The position numbers and the translations under genes were made by a program. Positions 13,158 to 26,080 of a stretch of DNA of 64,000 nt are shown piece after piece. The stretch comes from Whalleya microplaca (lineage: Eukaryota; Ascomycota; Sordariomycetes; Xylariales; Xylariaceae), in contig MU385711.1 in assembly GCA_022497155.1 (NCBI GenBank), forward strand, positions 558,001 to 622,000, in the 5' to 3' direction. The notes under the pieces were generated by a model, which did not search any database, was not told where the DNA came from, and worked only from the letters and a program-made list of their open reading frames with translations. How positions within the stretch are numbered: position 1 is the first letter of the stretch; every line of letters starts with the position of its first letter.

Positions 13158-13353
13158 CCCCCCCCCCCCCCCCCTCCCCCCCTTCCCTCCCCCCTCTACC
13201 CGTTGCCCCTATAAGCCGAGTCGGTATCTTCCCCAGATCAGCAGAGATAAAACCGTAAGGATAACGATCGTTGATCCTGCGGCACGGCACGGACAGGCAT
13301 GGCGGGAGCAGCAGACAATCCGATGATGGATAGATTGCGGCTGGGGGGGGGGG
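13158..13353. repeat. C17 tract and G11 tract on the same strand
   Basis: A run of 17 C (13158-13174, followed by more C-rich sequence) and a run of 11 G (13343-13353) lie 168 bp apart. They are complementary and could pair, or form i-motif or G-quadruplex structures. Homopolymer length may include assembly error. Confidence 0.8.
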
Positions 13354-16300
13354 TTTGAGGTTGGGGCTCTGGGTTGGATCGGAGGGTTGCACGCCCTAGA
13401 CTGAGTTAGGGGTATATATCTCGACTTACATACATAGATGGCTTGTGTCACGCTCGTGGCATGTGGCTAGCCCGCCGGCTTTGCTTTTGAGCCTGACTGA
13501 CAGAGAGCTGACAGGTTACGAGTCTGTGAAATGTAACGGCGTGTTCTGTTTCATGTCATGTCTGTCCTATAAGGGCGGTGTTCCCTGTGCAGCGCAGAGG
13601 ACGTAATCTCCGTATACATCGGTCTAGTCAATAATTGCACATATGAAAGTAATGGACTATGCGTATGTATAGACACGCAGGCCTTGCTGCGGCGCCTAGG
13701 TAGGTACTATAGTATGTAGGTAAGCAGGCCATGTGTATGCATGTAAGTCGCACTAGGGCTGAGTCCGCCGAATAGGAGAGGCCCAGATTGCGAATTCCGC
13801 GAGTTTCCACCTCGCTCCGTTGGACGGTAGGTGAAGATAAAAATAAAACCCATGGCTACTTAGTCAGACTGGCCTTGTACGGACGTACGTCGCTGCTGCA
13901 GTAGGTTCCAATGTATATATGTATGCTAGTGCGGCCTTATCGCGGGGAATAGAGGCTGGAGGATTTGTATCGTTACTTTCGTATTAACCTCATAGAGCAT
14001 CCATAACGATACTATTGCGGCGATCGTTGGAAGTCGTGCATGTGTGCGAGCGGGAAGGCCCCGCAGACCTCATATGGGAGTAAGATCGAATCAAGATCCT
14101 TTGTGCTCGAGTTGCAGCATCGCATAAACAGGTGACGGAACTGCATTATCTTCGCTCTCCTGCGAGTCCCGCCGGCGCTACTATAACCTCATCTTTGAGG
14201 AACATGGTGGCCCTTCAGATTCGCCGCATGAATGAGTTGATGAGGTACCCTCTACGGGTAGGCAAAAGAAATTTAAGTCGGCCATACAAAGTAATGCCTA
14301 AAAGCTGTGCCACATCCGGAATGGGACGGTCACATTTGAAGATGACGGATGGTAGTGCATGCACAAATGGGGCGCTGCACCTACGTACTGGTTGGCTGCA
14401 TGTCTTGCTGAGCACCACTACGTCGTGCTCCTGATGGACCATTGTATGCGTACCATGTCTGGTCTGCATGGTACACAAGGACAAGGCTTGAATCCTTCGC
14501 GGATACATCTACGTCGTGGTCGCAGTGATTGTCGTGAGACGTACAAAGTAAGGTGATGATGATATGTCCTAACCTAGCTTGTCGGTTGGGAAATTTGCTC
14601 GACGGCGTGTGATATTGACTATTTTCGGTGAATGTGTACGGTATTGTTCACGAGGCTAGCCAATACTTTGACATGGGGCTAGGACAGACGGCTGTACTTT
14701 ACGTAAATGATCCCTAAATCATTAGTAGTCGATTTCCAACCATTGTTGGGGGCTAATGGCATGTAATGGGAGCAGCCGTGTTGGAGTCTATCTGACATCA
14801 GATTCTGTAGTTTGTGATAGGTCCATACTACCACGTCAGACACGTTCTTACATGGTAGAACGTGGATTCAAGTTGTGAAGGGTGGGCACCGAGGCCGAAG
14901 AGCGCAAATAAATGCATTTGAGGAACTGGCCTAAAACCCCCGAGACGAACTCCATAGGTTAGTACCTAGGGATCGCCTGCACCTGTTCCTGCACGTGTTA
15001 GAAGCAGGTGGTGCAGGATTCCGTGTATAATTCTCTCGGCAGCCATGTGCTAGGCTGCCCATCGCCCTTTGTGATTTGTCCTTGGGTAGCATCTGGAGGC
15101 TTCTAGTGAGTCACTAAAAGATGATGCTGTCGAGCTACCATTGCTGCGATTGACTTTATGGGCCGGTGCCGCGGTGCCGAATCAGCGAATTGCTGATCAC
15201 CCAAAAGTTCCAATCCGACCTTCTGGACACGGCAATGGATTTGGAGATGGCTGCATGCACCAATTCCGTTCGACTATTCATACATACCTCGGTCTCGAGT
15301 TATATATAAAACATATTTTGAGTTTTATCCGGGTTGACTTGGCTGGCTTGGTAGAAAGGTGACTACGCTTGTGCCGGCTCGTACCCGTTCGCTCCACCCT
15401 ATAGCCACGTTTTTTCCTAGGACCTCTTTACTACGAACGGGAGTGTTGGCAAGGCAGTGCTTAGAATACAACTAGCCCGCTCAAGAAGCTAACGCCCGTT
15501 GGCTTCGTTGGATTAGAAGGGCGCGTTGGACAAACTCGCATCAGCCATACCCCCGCAGAAGCTGCCGATTGGAGGCTATCACATACGTACCACGGGCATA
15601 TCAGATATATATTGGTATAGGTAACACCAAGAAGGCTGCCGGATCCATCCGCCACGATCTGTTGTGTTCAGATGCTTGAAGAAGAGAGAGGAAGAAAAAG
15701 CAAGATCCTAGCCCACTGAATATACCAGGATGCGTCAAATTGGAAGTGACAAAAGGAACGAACCTACTGTATTTAGACACTTGATAAAATTGAATTGTAT
15801 GTAAAAAGTTACCGCGTACAATTCATAGTCTCGGTCGGTCAATCCATCTTGGGGTTAAACCCCTTTAGGCCTTGCCAAAATATATCCTAGAAAGGCCGGG
15901 AGATCTGACCAAGGCTCCCCAGGCCAATACACGTGCTGCCGCGCTCAGGTCTCATCAGAGTAACTTTAGTGACGGGAGGCGGGACTTGCCATACCAATGT
16001 ACGCGTATATACATAGTGAGTATGCTGGACAAAGTCTGACAGGCTACTATGTATGTATGTAGATGGATTGAAGCTGACTGTGTACTGGAAAGCCACTTGG
16101 TTTGGACTCGTCCACTGAGACAAGACCAGGGAGCATTGCCGCCTTTCAGATTTTAGGTTTCCGTGGTTATTCTGATGGGCTAACTTGAAAGCTGAAAATT
16201 ACTTAGCCTGCGAGCCTCTTAAGTGGTAAACCCTGTCCGCCCTGCGACCGTTGCTCACAGGAATCCTTGCAGAATTCGACTAGGCCTTGCCAGTGAAGTC

Positions 16301-17316
16301 TTGTTTGAGGTAGCAACCGTAGTCTAGATGGCGGTGGTAGGTGGTCGTGGTACATACATAGTCTAAGTAGGCGGTGTTGGTTGGTGTGGCCCTCACTTTT
16401 AATATTCGTAGTGTATGTATGTAGGGAGAAGTTGTTGGCTTGAAGTCTCATTGTGACAGTGGGCGGCCTTATGTAAGTATTACTGAAGAGGCAGCGAGGA
16501 AGAAGGGTATTGAACGATGCAACAGAAAGAAAAAGTGACTTCTATGTACTGCCTTATCTTTCTATTCTGCAATATTGCGTTCACCACGCTAAACCCTTAT
16601 CATATAGACAGTGCTGATGATCTTCAATCGGTGTTTCGACTAAGTACCATCATCTCCACTCTGCAAGGTACAAGCCATAATGAAGCGCCGCCAGAGCTAC
16701 CCGCGAGGTACTACCTACAGCTCGTAGCTGTTAGCCTATCGCCTACCTGACATACTGTGTATACTGACCACCTGCTGAGGTAGTTGAGGTAGACTCCACG
16801 TCCTCATCTTTCTACTATGTACCAGGGCTGCTAGGCGAGCCTGGTCATGTCGTTCCCATCCGCATTACCACCATTACAGTACGTGTATTTGCACCTACGC
16901 AAGCTCCCTATACTATGTACATACAAGTACGTACAGTGCTTTGTATGTGGAATTGGGTAGGCCTTTTAGGTCCATCCCCTGAATTATCAAGTGGCCCTTC
17001 TTCATATCGGGCTGTTGTGGCCTGCATCCGTGATCCATCCATCTGCTTGAACTGAACGCATGGGATCTTGTTACCTATTTTCTTCACCTCCCTAGCTTTT
17101 TTCTGACCCTTTCTGACTGGGCTTTTTTTCTTTTTGCTCTCCTTTCCCCCATTTTCTCTCTTACTCTCTACCAACAACCAGGCCCAAGTTGCACACACGT
17201 CTGCTGCACACCTACGTACGCAGTATAGACGTATATCCCTCCTCATAACCAGTGTTGTAGTAATAGGAGAGAGGTGGTGTGCATGTTCAAAATAGGTAGC
17301 GAGCGGACAAGCAGCA

Positions 17317-17352
17317 TCTATATACCTGTCTATATACCTATCTATATACCTG
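17317..17352. repeat. three 12-bp tandem repeats
   Basis: Three near-identical units of TCTATATACCTG, with one substitution in the middle unit. Confidence 0.9.
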
Positions 17353-17531
17353 TCACTGGACCACACTATTCGGTACTAGCCAGAGGTATATATTCACAAA
17401 GTTTCGTTCCTCTTCCTGTCACGAATCGCTCGAGCCTCTTCCTCGTTCTTGGCAAGCCAACAAGGATCCGTCTCTTCCGTCTGATCACCCACAGACGCGA
17501 AACGACCAATTTACTTTACTTGCACAGCCTG

Positions 17532-17796
17532 ATGCCAGAGTCTGCCTAAGATCGAGGCAATAGAATAGGGGCATTGTTTGTTCGAGGCTCTCCCGAGACA
17601 CTCATTCATCATCATCGTTTTTACGACACGCTACCCAACGAGATACTCTCTCGACTGCGCATTACTTGGGTCAGCTTCGCGCTCGCCCCCACCACCTATC
17701 GCCGAGCGGATTCGTTCCAAGCCCGAGCTAGCTTCCCGCTGTCATCCTTGATCCCGAGTGCGCTGCATGTATCGATTCAACCTTCTTTGCACATAA
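17532..17796 (+). promoter_or_regulatory. possible upstream ORFs in the G-alpha leader
   Basis: Two short ATG frames, 17532-17549 (MPESA) and 17767-17796 (MYRFNLLCT), precede the G-alpha ATG. They are relevant only if the transcript starts upstream of them; the CT-rich sequence here fits a leader. Confidence 0.3.
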
Positions 17797-17902
17797 TCGC
17801 AGTACACGTTTTGCTTTGCACGCTGCCGGGACGAGCCACCACCGAACGTTTGCATTAATTTGAGTCAAACCTTAGCACTATCGCTATTGTCGCGGCTCCA
17901 AC

Positions 17903-19278
17903 ATGTGCTTCGGCAGGAAGAAGACCGACGAGCAGGGCGTCACTCGATCGCGAGAGCTCGACAAGGTCATCCGACAAGATGAAAAGCGCCTGGCGAGAGA
18001 AGTCAAGCTGCTTCTACTAGGTATGGCTTCCTTTGATCTTCCTTTGATCTTCAACGTTACCATGTCTCAGTCAACGGGACACGACGTCTAACCTCGGAGT
18101 TTTTTATTTGTAGGTGCTGGCGAATCGGGCAAGTCGACGGTGCTCAAGCAAATGAAGTTGATTTACGCGCAAGGCTTCAGTAAGAATGAGAAGCTTGAAA
18201 TGAAACCCGTGGTGTTCAACAACGTTGTCCAGTCGATGCGAGTCATTTTCGACGCCATGTCCGACTATTCAATTGAATTTGAGAATAAGGATAACGAGGT
18301 AGGTTCAGCAGGAATGATGCTAAATATTTTGGGTTCTGAGACATGGCTGTCGGAGAAGCCCATCAGCACAGACACCGCTAACGACTTAATCCCGTCAGAA
18401 AAACCAAGCGCTTCTTCTAATAGACATCGAGATATCACCACACGATTCCCTCCCTGAAGAATACCTGGAGCCTGTTAAATCCCTCTGGGCCGATGGCGGA
18501 GTGCAGAAGGCTATCTTGAAGGGCAATGAATATGCCCTCCATGATAACTTGGCATAGTGCGTGTGTTGTAGAATTGAACCGGTACACTTGCTGACCATCA
18601 ACCAGCTTTTGTGAAGATGCCGACCGCCTTTGGGCAAGCGGCTATGTTCCCACCGACCAAGATCTCCTGCGATCACGAAATAGGACGACTGGTATCTTGG
18701 AAACTGTCTTCGACTTAGGCCAATTGACGTATCGCATGTTTGACGTGGGCGGTCAGAGGTCCGAGCGAAAGAAGTGGATTCATTGCTTCGAGAATGTCAA
18801 CTGTCTACTGTTCCTGGTCGCAATTAGTGGTTACGACCAGTGTCTGGTTGAAGACAAAGATGGCGTAAGTTTGAGTGTCTTGAGGATAACTCAGAAGCTC
18901 CCGTGGGAACAAACTAACAGTGCGCCGCTATAGAACCAAATGAACGAAGCTCTGATGCTGTGGGAGTCTATCGCGAACTCGCATTGGTTCACCAAATCCG
19001 CCCTCATCCTCTTCCTCAACAAGATGGATCTCTTCCGAGAGAAGATTGCCGGTAGCCCGATAACGTCGCATGGTTTCGTCGATTACCAAGGTCCCCCAGA
19101 CGATTACAAACAAGCAAGCAAGTATTTTATGGACAAATTCAGGGCGTTGAATCGGAATCCCGAGAAGGAGATTTACGGGCATTTCACGAACGCGACAGAC
19201 ACGAACTTGCTTAAGATCACAATGGGTTCCGTGCAGGACATGATCATTCAACGCAACCTGAAGCAGTTGATACTGTGA
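17903..19278 (+). CDS. gna-2: heterotrimeric G protein alpha subunit, group II (GNA-2 type)
   Basis: Plasma-membrane GTPase that relays signals from seven-transmembrane receptors. Exons 17903-18020, 18114-18298, 18399-18556, 18606-18864 and 18934-19278 give 354 residues, matching GNA-2 length. Motifs: P-loop GAGESGKST at about residues 40-48, split by intron 1; switch [11 protein letters not shown] with the conserved arginine near 176; switch [14 protein letters not shown] near 199; NKMD at 269; FTNATDT guanine contact; C-terminus LKQLIL. The group II call rests on the start MCFGRKK and [19 protein letters not shown]. Position 2 is Cys, not Gly, so classical N-myristoylation is not expected and Cys2 palmitoylation is more likely. 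In relatives this subunit partly overlaps GNA-1/GNA-3. All introns are 49-100 nt with GT-AG ends. Confidence 0.95.
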
Positions 19279-21352
19279 GTCACTTGCTTCCGATTAGGTC
19301 TTGACAAATCCATTCCTGTGAAACCGAATCTGGTCAATGTTTACAAGCGCGCCAAGCGTCGGGAACTTGGCCAGCGATTTCGAGGGGATTCAAGACAGAC
19401 AGAAAGGCAGTTCGACTGAACTTTCCGAAGGATATAGTATCAGTTCCCGCGCCCCCCTTCGTATGCGCGCGATTCCTCCGCCTCTCGACGATGCGCAGCA
19501 GTACTACCCGGCGTATACAATACCCGCCGAACTGCTTAGTCCACTATGTCACAATAGGTCATATGTAATTGGGCTGGTCGGGGGGATTCGTCCCCTCGGC
19601 CTAAGCTGATCTTCATTATCTCTGCTAAGATGGCACGCGGAAGCCTTGCAGATGAAAGGCGTTTTTTCCCGAGCTTTCTGGAGCGAATCTCACGGAGTAA
19701 GAGGGGAGGGACCCCCATCTAAGTTGACGTTATTATCTCTGCATTGGGCGGTTTCCATATCGCGATACGACACGATCCCTTGTTACGACTGATCGATACC
19801 TCGACGTTTTCTTTGTCACCGGCGGCCTGAGATGAAGCGATGAATTGTTGGTTGGGAGGTGGCAATATCATCAACTACGACATATATAGTTGCATATCAG
19901 CCACGTGAAGTAAAGAGCCAAATGTTTAAATATAAAAGCGTATATGAGACCTTAATATCTACCTGCCCTGTCCACCACTATATACATATACCCATAGATA
20001 GAGGCTTTTTACAAACTAATTTTTACTACCTACATGTCGACAAACCTCTGCATATAGCCAGATCGAGCCACGTAACGATGAGTTTCGGATCTCCGGACAC
20101 GTGGTGTGCCTGATGCATTTCTGTTCGGATTGCTGGGAAATGCTGACGCTCCCCCACATGTTGTGGCACTTAACTCACGGGCACGGATGGCGGCAGCGGA
20201 CCGCGGACCTTATCTTAAGAGTTTTAAATGACGCACGGTTTGTTCCTCTTCTCTAGTACCGATATGGGGTACATAGTACAGCAATTATAGGTGAACAGGA
20301 CACTGACTATGTACCGGTTTACTTGGAGTTTTCGTTACACAGTATTCAGGTCAAGCAGCTTCAATGGATTTTCGGTGCAGTAATCCTCCTATCTGGGTAC
20401 AGTACTGACCTACCTACCTCAGGTAGTCGGTAGGTAGACAAGAAACCTTTGCATTATAGTTACGACAGAAAAGATCGTTCCATATTTTCTAACGGCGCCC
20501 GTGATGCTGACCTCGTGGCGTGGAAAGTCTACATAGAACAGGAGACTCCGCATCATCCGTTATTACGCATTGGCCACTAGCTGGTACGTGCTGAAGAAGT
20601 TGAGGGTGCCGAATTGAATTTAGTCGCTTACCAGTTGCCGCCAAGCCATTGCCCAATCACTTGCCCGTTTTAGCTGCCGTTCAAGTCTAATCTTATTTGG
20701 TACTAGTGGATTGGATCGCCCGTGGACCGACTTTGACAGGGGGCAAGGACTAGGGGTCTCCAAAATAATGATCAGCCCTGGCAACAGGGGGACAACAACG
20801 TGTTGACATCGGATAGCTCTCCATCGAAAGAAGGCGCATTGATGAGGAGGAAATGTTTATTGTCGTTTCTGGATTTTACATTAGAGATCTCAATAAACTC
20901 GTCACAATTTTTGTAATGATCCGTATGCTTCGACCCTTCCTGCCCCAGTTGTGAGCAGTGTCGGGCATTCATCATTCCTGCCCCGTTGTCGAATAAACAT
21001 CTGCTGTCAAAAAGGCTGTTAGAAGCCCGAGCCAACCCACTCTGACTTCACATCCAATTAATATTGGAACTTACATACACCGCAACCGCAGCCACGGAAC
21101 CCGTGGGGCGATCTCGAGTGGGCTTCTGGGAACGCAGCATTCCAACCCCAACAACACAAACCCACATGAGAAAGAGATCCATAAGGTAGTCTAGTAGGGG
21201 AAGATCGCACATCTAACCACGTGTGTATCCATTCGTTAGCTAAGCAAGGCCGTTGTTGATAGACACCTGCAATCATTGTGGTTGTGCGTGCACACACACA
21301 CGCACGGATTACAGCACACGGCAAATGAGAGACCACCATCACGTCGTCCACG
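19279..21352. other. intergenic, no gene recognised
   Basis: 3' flank of the G-alpha gene and promoter side of the beta-glucosidase gene. Contains clustered TACCTACCT/AGGTAGG motifs at 20409-20438. No supported coding region. Confidence 0.55.
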
Positions 21353-24140
21353 ATGACAGAAGTCAAGCAGGGCCAACAACCTACGCCGCCCGGCCAATCC
21401 ACGTGGTGGGCTGGGCTTAAGCAGAAATTCCCGATCTTGAACAAGAAAAGGGGCGTCGCTCTCGTGGTCGCGCTCATGATCTTGCCCCTCTTCGGCCTGC
21501 TGGGCCTCCTCGCCCTGCGGAATCGCGGTGGCGGCAATAGTGGCGGTACTGCTTCTGGGGCTAATGGGCAGGAGCTGATTACGGATGATACCTATTTCTA
21601 TGGGCAATCTGAGCCGGTGTATCCCTCTCGTGAGTATCCTTACCTGCTTGCTCATTAAATGAGTTTGGCGTTTGTGCTGTGATAGAGTCTAATGGACATA
21701 ATGCATTAGCACAAATGACGGGCGCGGGAGTCTGGGCTGATGCGTATAGCAAGGCCAGGGACTTCGTAGGCCAGCTCACGATCGAGGAGAAAGTATGTAT
21801 TCTGTGTCAGTACTCTACAACGCACATCTAATCGGGCGTTAGGTCAGCCTTGCATCTGGTGATATCTCGTCAACCGGGTCCTCCGGGACGGTGAACGGCT
21901 GCTCAGGCAACATAGCTCCCATCCCCCGCCTGAACTTCTCTGGACTGTGCCTCACGGACGCGGGCCAAGGAGTCAGGGCCACGGATTTCGTCAGTGGTTT
22001 TCCCAGCGGCATCCATGTGGGAGCGAGCTGGAACACAGCGCTGGCCAGAAGTCGTGCGGAGAGCATGGGCTTGGAGTTCAGAGTGAAGGGTGCCAATATC
22101 GCCCTCGGCCCGGTCGTAGGACCCCTGGGGCGAGTCGTCCGCGGTGGTCGCAACTGGGAGGGGTTCGCTGCTGACCCCTATTTGGCGGGTGTCCTGGCCT
22201 CCGAGACGGTCTTGGGTGTGCAGTCACAAGGGGTCATTACCAGCACAAAGGTACGATGACGCGTTGCGCTATTATGAAGGAATAGTTGAGCTTACGAGGG
22301 GAACAGCATTTTATTCTCAACGAGCAGGAGACGAATCGGCAGCCTACTGGTAATGCCGAGGCTGTTTCTTCTAATATTGATGATAAGACTATGCATGAAG
22401 TCTACCTATGGTAAGATCATATGTTGCTGGTGTTTATCATAAAACAACTAACTGGAAACTAGGCCATTCCAAGATGCCGTGCGCGCCGGAACGGGCAATA
22501 TCATGTGTTCATACAATAGAGTCAATAATACTTACGGCTGCGCCAACAGCAAAACCCAGAACGGTCTCCTGAAAACGGAGCTAGGCTTTCAAGGAGCCGT
22601 CACCTCGGACTGGGGCGCTCTCCACGCGGGTGTAGCATCCGCAATGGCGGGCATGGACATGGTGATGCCGAACTCCGATCTCTGGGGAGATAGATTGACC
22701 GAAGCGGTCCATAATGGGTCAGTCCCGGAAGATAGATTAACAGACATGGCCACACGAATTATCGCATCATGGTATCAGATGAAACAGAACGAGGACTTCC
22801 CAAAGCCCGGCGTCGGCATGCCACCTGACCTGACCAAGCCGCACACCATAGTCGATGCGAGGAACACCTCGTCCCAGAAAGTCTTGTTAGATGGTGCTAT
22901 CGAGGGACACGTTCTACTCAAGAACATCAACAACGCCCTCCCGCTACGGAAACCAAAGATGCTCTCTGTCTTTGGATATTCTGCTAGAAGCCCGGATCAA
23001 TGGAACTACAAGGCCGATGGCGGCATAGCCGCGTGGACATTTGGCGGCGAGTCAGCATACCTGGGGCGCGACACGAATGCGGGCTTTTCTGGCGAGTACT
23101 ATAATGACTTCTCCCAGATCGCTCCTAACGGGACTCTGTACTGCGGTGGAGGTTCCGGCGCCGTAACGCCCGCTTCAGTTAACTCACCCTTTGACGCACT
23201 GAATGCGCGCGCGTTCGACGACCGCACCGCTGTCTTCTGGGATTTCTTCAGCCCCGAACCGGATGTTGCCGGCTCGTCGGATGCCTGTCTCGTCATCGTG
23301 AATGCTCTGGCTTCCGAGGGCTACGACAGGCCTGGTCTGCACGACGACTACACTGATGGTCTGATCCGCCACGTGGCCGACCGGTGCAACAACACAATCG
23401 TAATCTTCCACAACGCCGGCGCGCGGCTGGTAGACCAGTGGATCGACCACGCCAACGTCACCGCCCTGATCTTCGCACACCTGCCCGGCGAGGCGTCCGG
23501 GCGGGCGCTCGTCTCGCTTCTGTACGGGGACGCAAACCCATCAGGTAAACTACCGTACACAGTCGCCAAGAACGAGAGCGACTACGAGCACCTGCTAGGC
23601 CCGGACCTGCCCGAGGGGCAATTCGAGCGCTTCCCACAGTCGAACCTAAGCGTCGAGGGCGCGTACGTCGACTACCGGCACTTCGACGCGCGCAACATCA
23701 CGCCGCGCTTCGCCTTCGGCTTCGGGCTGTCGTACACGGCCTTCAACTACTCGAACCTGCGGGTGGCGCGCCGCACCGGCGCCAACGCCGACGCCTACCC
23801 CACCGGCGCCGTCCGCCAGGGCGGCGCCGAGGACCTCTGGGACGTCCTCGCCACCGTGTCCGCGGACGTCGCGAACGTCGGCCGCGTGGACGGGGCCGAG
23901 GTCGCGCAGTTGTATGTCGGGCTTCCCGGGGCTGGGGAGCCGGTGCGTCAGCTGCGCGGCTTCGCGAAGCCGTTTGTCAATGCCTCGAGCTCGGCTACGG
24001 TCGATTTCGACCTCGTGCGCCGCGACCTGAGTGTCTGGGATGTCGCGGCGCAGAAGTGGCACCTGCAGGGCGGCGAGTATAAGGTCTATGTTGGGGGGAG
24101 TAGTCGGGATCTGCCGCTGCAGGGCTCGTTGACGATTTGA
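21353..24140 (+). CDS. GH3 beta-glucosidase, type II membrane-anchored (BglE-like)
   Basis: Glycoside hydrolase family 3 enzyme releasing glucose from cellobiose or aryl/alkyl beta-glucosides at the cell surface. Exons 21353-21629, 21710-21792, 21843-22250, 22307-22410 and 22463-24140 give 849 residues. There is no cleavable signal peptide: a Lys-rich cytosolic N-terminus precedes one membrane helix at about residues 34-55 ([19 protein letters not shown]), as in Aspergillus BglE proteins. GH3 motifs: [32 protein letters not shown], and VTSDWGA with the probable nucleophile Asp340. Then come the second GH3 domain and a fibronectin-III-like C-terminal domain ([20 protein letters not shown]). 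BglE relatives are often longer, over 1000 residues. Introns are 50-80 nt. The 3' third is strikingly GC-rich. Confidence 0.93.
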
Positions 24141-26080
24141 TTTTGACTTGGATTTCGAATGGCGGGATGATGATGATGGGAATGGTGATGAGAGTTCAAT
24201 GGTAATGAGATGGCAACGGCAATGACGATTACGGCGGCATCTAGGTTGCTCTCGAGCACTCGCTCGTGCAGCCTCATTCGGACCACCCCCTTCTAACGAT
24301 TTAATGCTTGTGGGCAACGGATGGTCGGTTTTTAATGACGAATGATACACATGGCACATGGCTATGGATCGAGTATGTATGGATCCGGTTGGCTGTTTGG
24401 TTCTAGGATGGCGGGAGGGAAAAAGTTAGGGGTACATCAGATTCGGACATTATTGGTTGGCTACATCTTGCCCCTTAAAAGCCATACTTGCAAGCTAATG
24501 CAGGTATCACATCGAGAGGCGTCTGGCGTTGGTTGTATGGTACCTGAGTAATGTTGCCTTCTACATATTGATCGGACATATTCGGATAGGTCGAAGCAGC
24601 CTTTCAGCTGTTATACATAGGTAGATTAGGTTGGGATGACTACATAGGAAGAGCTGTAGGTTAGCTAGCCTTGGCTTCACGTGAAATTGACAAATCTAGA
24701 TATAAGTCAGATGTTAAATTTGGACGATATTTCCGTGGCGGGTCGATGCTAGCGGAAAGTAACTGCTCTGGCACTAGTGTAAGCATTGTGCCGTTAGGTC
24801 ATGTAGGTCTTTATTTCTTGCTTTTTTGATGTCGTCTCGACCGGTTTATCCCGTTCTTCCCTCCCGTTAACGAGATCGGTCCGCCTCTGACACAATTCGG
24901 AATCGCCCTTATCGCGCCATGTTGATGCATATTAAGCCGAAAGAAGAAATAATTGTGGCAATTTATTTCCGGACCCTCATTGGACCCGTCCCTAGCCAGC
25001 TAGCTGCCATATGATCCAGATGATGACAGTACTTAGCTTATATCGGCCCCATGGCGTCTGATATACCCGAGACACGCCTTCAACGTTACCACGGACCTCT
25101 CGAGACCAGCATTTTTTTCAGCCTCACATGGGCGTGGGCTCATGTCGTCTCCCGTTAGCTTAATTTGCCTTTTTATGAATGTATAGATATATCCAGACCT
25201 ACCTGATATGAAGACACTAGGATAAGTGCCGCCTCCTTGCAGTTCAGCTTTTAGGTGGTCCCGGCGATGGTCACGCTACAGAAGCCACATGCTAGGTAGT
25301 TTGGATTCATCGACAAAACTTTATTACAGCGCCACTACCTAACGATGTCTAAACTTTGTTAAGCAGCCTTAGATCGCGGGGTGATAGGCCTGGGCTCTTG
25401 AACTCCACGATAATAAACGTTTTACTATAAATCCGGTATTTCCGTGACGGTAAACACTAACATGGGTGTGCCGAGCACGGAGTCGTTGAACTATTGATGC
25501 TGGGTCACGTAGATTCCGGCTGAGTCATCCGGGGGCGAGAGTAAACCGAGTCAAGAGGCTTTTCATGCTCCCTCGGCCACCCCCTTAAAAATATCATGGT
25601 TCAGCTGGATTTTACACTCTCATCCTCACATCATCTCCCTTCACATGGTCAAGAATCTTTTAGGATTCATCCCCATATAAGAGGCTGTGCTGTTAGATTT
25701 AGTACTATCGAAACCGGATATTTACAGAGACCAGACTTTGGGTCGGAGATAACCTAGTTCCTTAACAGCTTGTCCTATTTGGGGGCTTTATTTACTCATC
25801 GGTCCCATTACATCATTCCACTGTAAGGCTGCAGTGTTACTGAGACACACCTTATTATTATTATTTTTAGTCTCGACAGGCCTAGACTAGCTGCTCCAAG
25901 GGTAGCCGTCCCACATAAGGGCTAACAATTGCCGTCTCTGCATTAAGTATTCCGCATTCTCAATCCATGGATGTCAATTGGGGGTTTTTATCTTAACAAA
26001 GTCGGCTTTTGGAGATTTGATTGGCCTCGAGATAAATCCCAACCTGCGAGGTGCGCACACCCCCGAACATCACGCACGAT
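24141..26080. other. intergenic, no gene recognised
   Basis: Between the beta-glucosidase and the Zn2Cys6 gene. AT-richer than the flanking exons and without supported coding sequence. Presumably the promoter of the regulator. Confidence 0.6.

Larger units (their letters stand above)
12081..17902. other. 5.8-kb gene-free region
   Basis: The largest gene-poor stretch of normal base composition in the window. Open frames up to about 150 codons exist, but none shows a domain or credible exon structure. It holds TATG/TACA, TA and homopolymer repeats, TAGGTAGG motifs and a small inverted repeat (CACGTTCT/AGAACGTG at 14841-14864). The right end is probably the promoter and leader of the G-alpha gene. 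Noncoding transcripts cannot be excluded. Confidence 0.5.

Noticed and set aside
14132..14556. overlapping open frames of about 100 codons on both strands
   Set aside because: No family resemblance and no supporting splice structure.
17574..17858. 94-codon open frame upstream of G-alpha
   Set aside because: No ATG start and lies in the CT-rich leader; no domain recognised.
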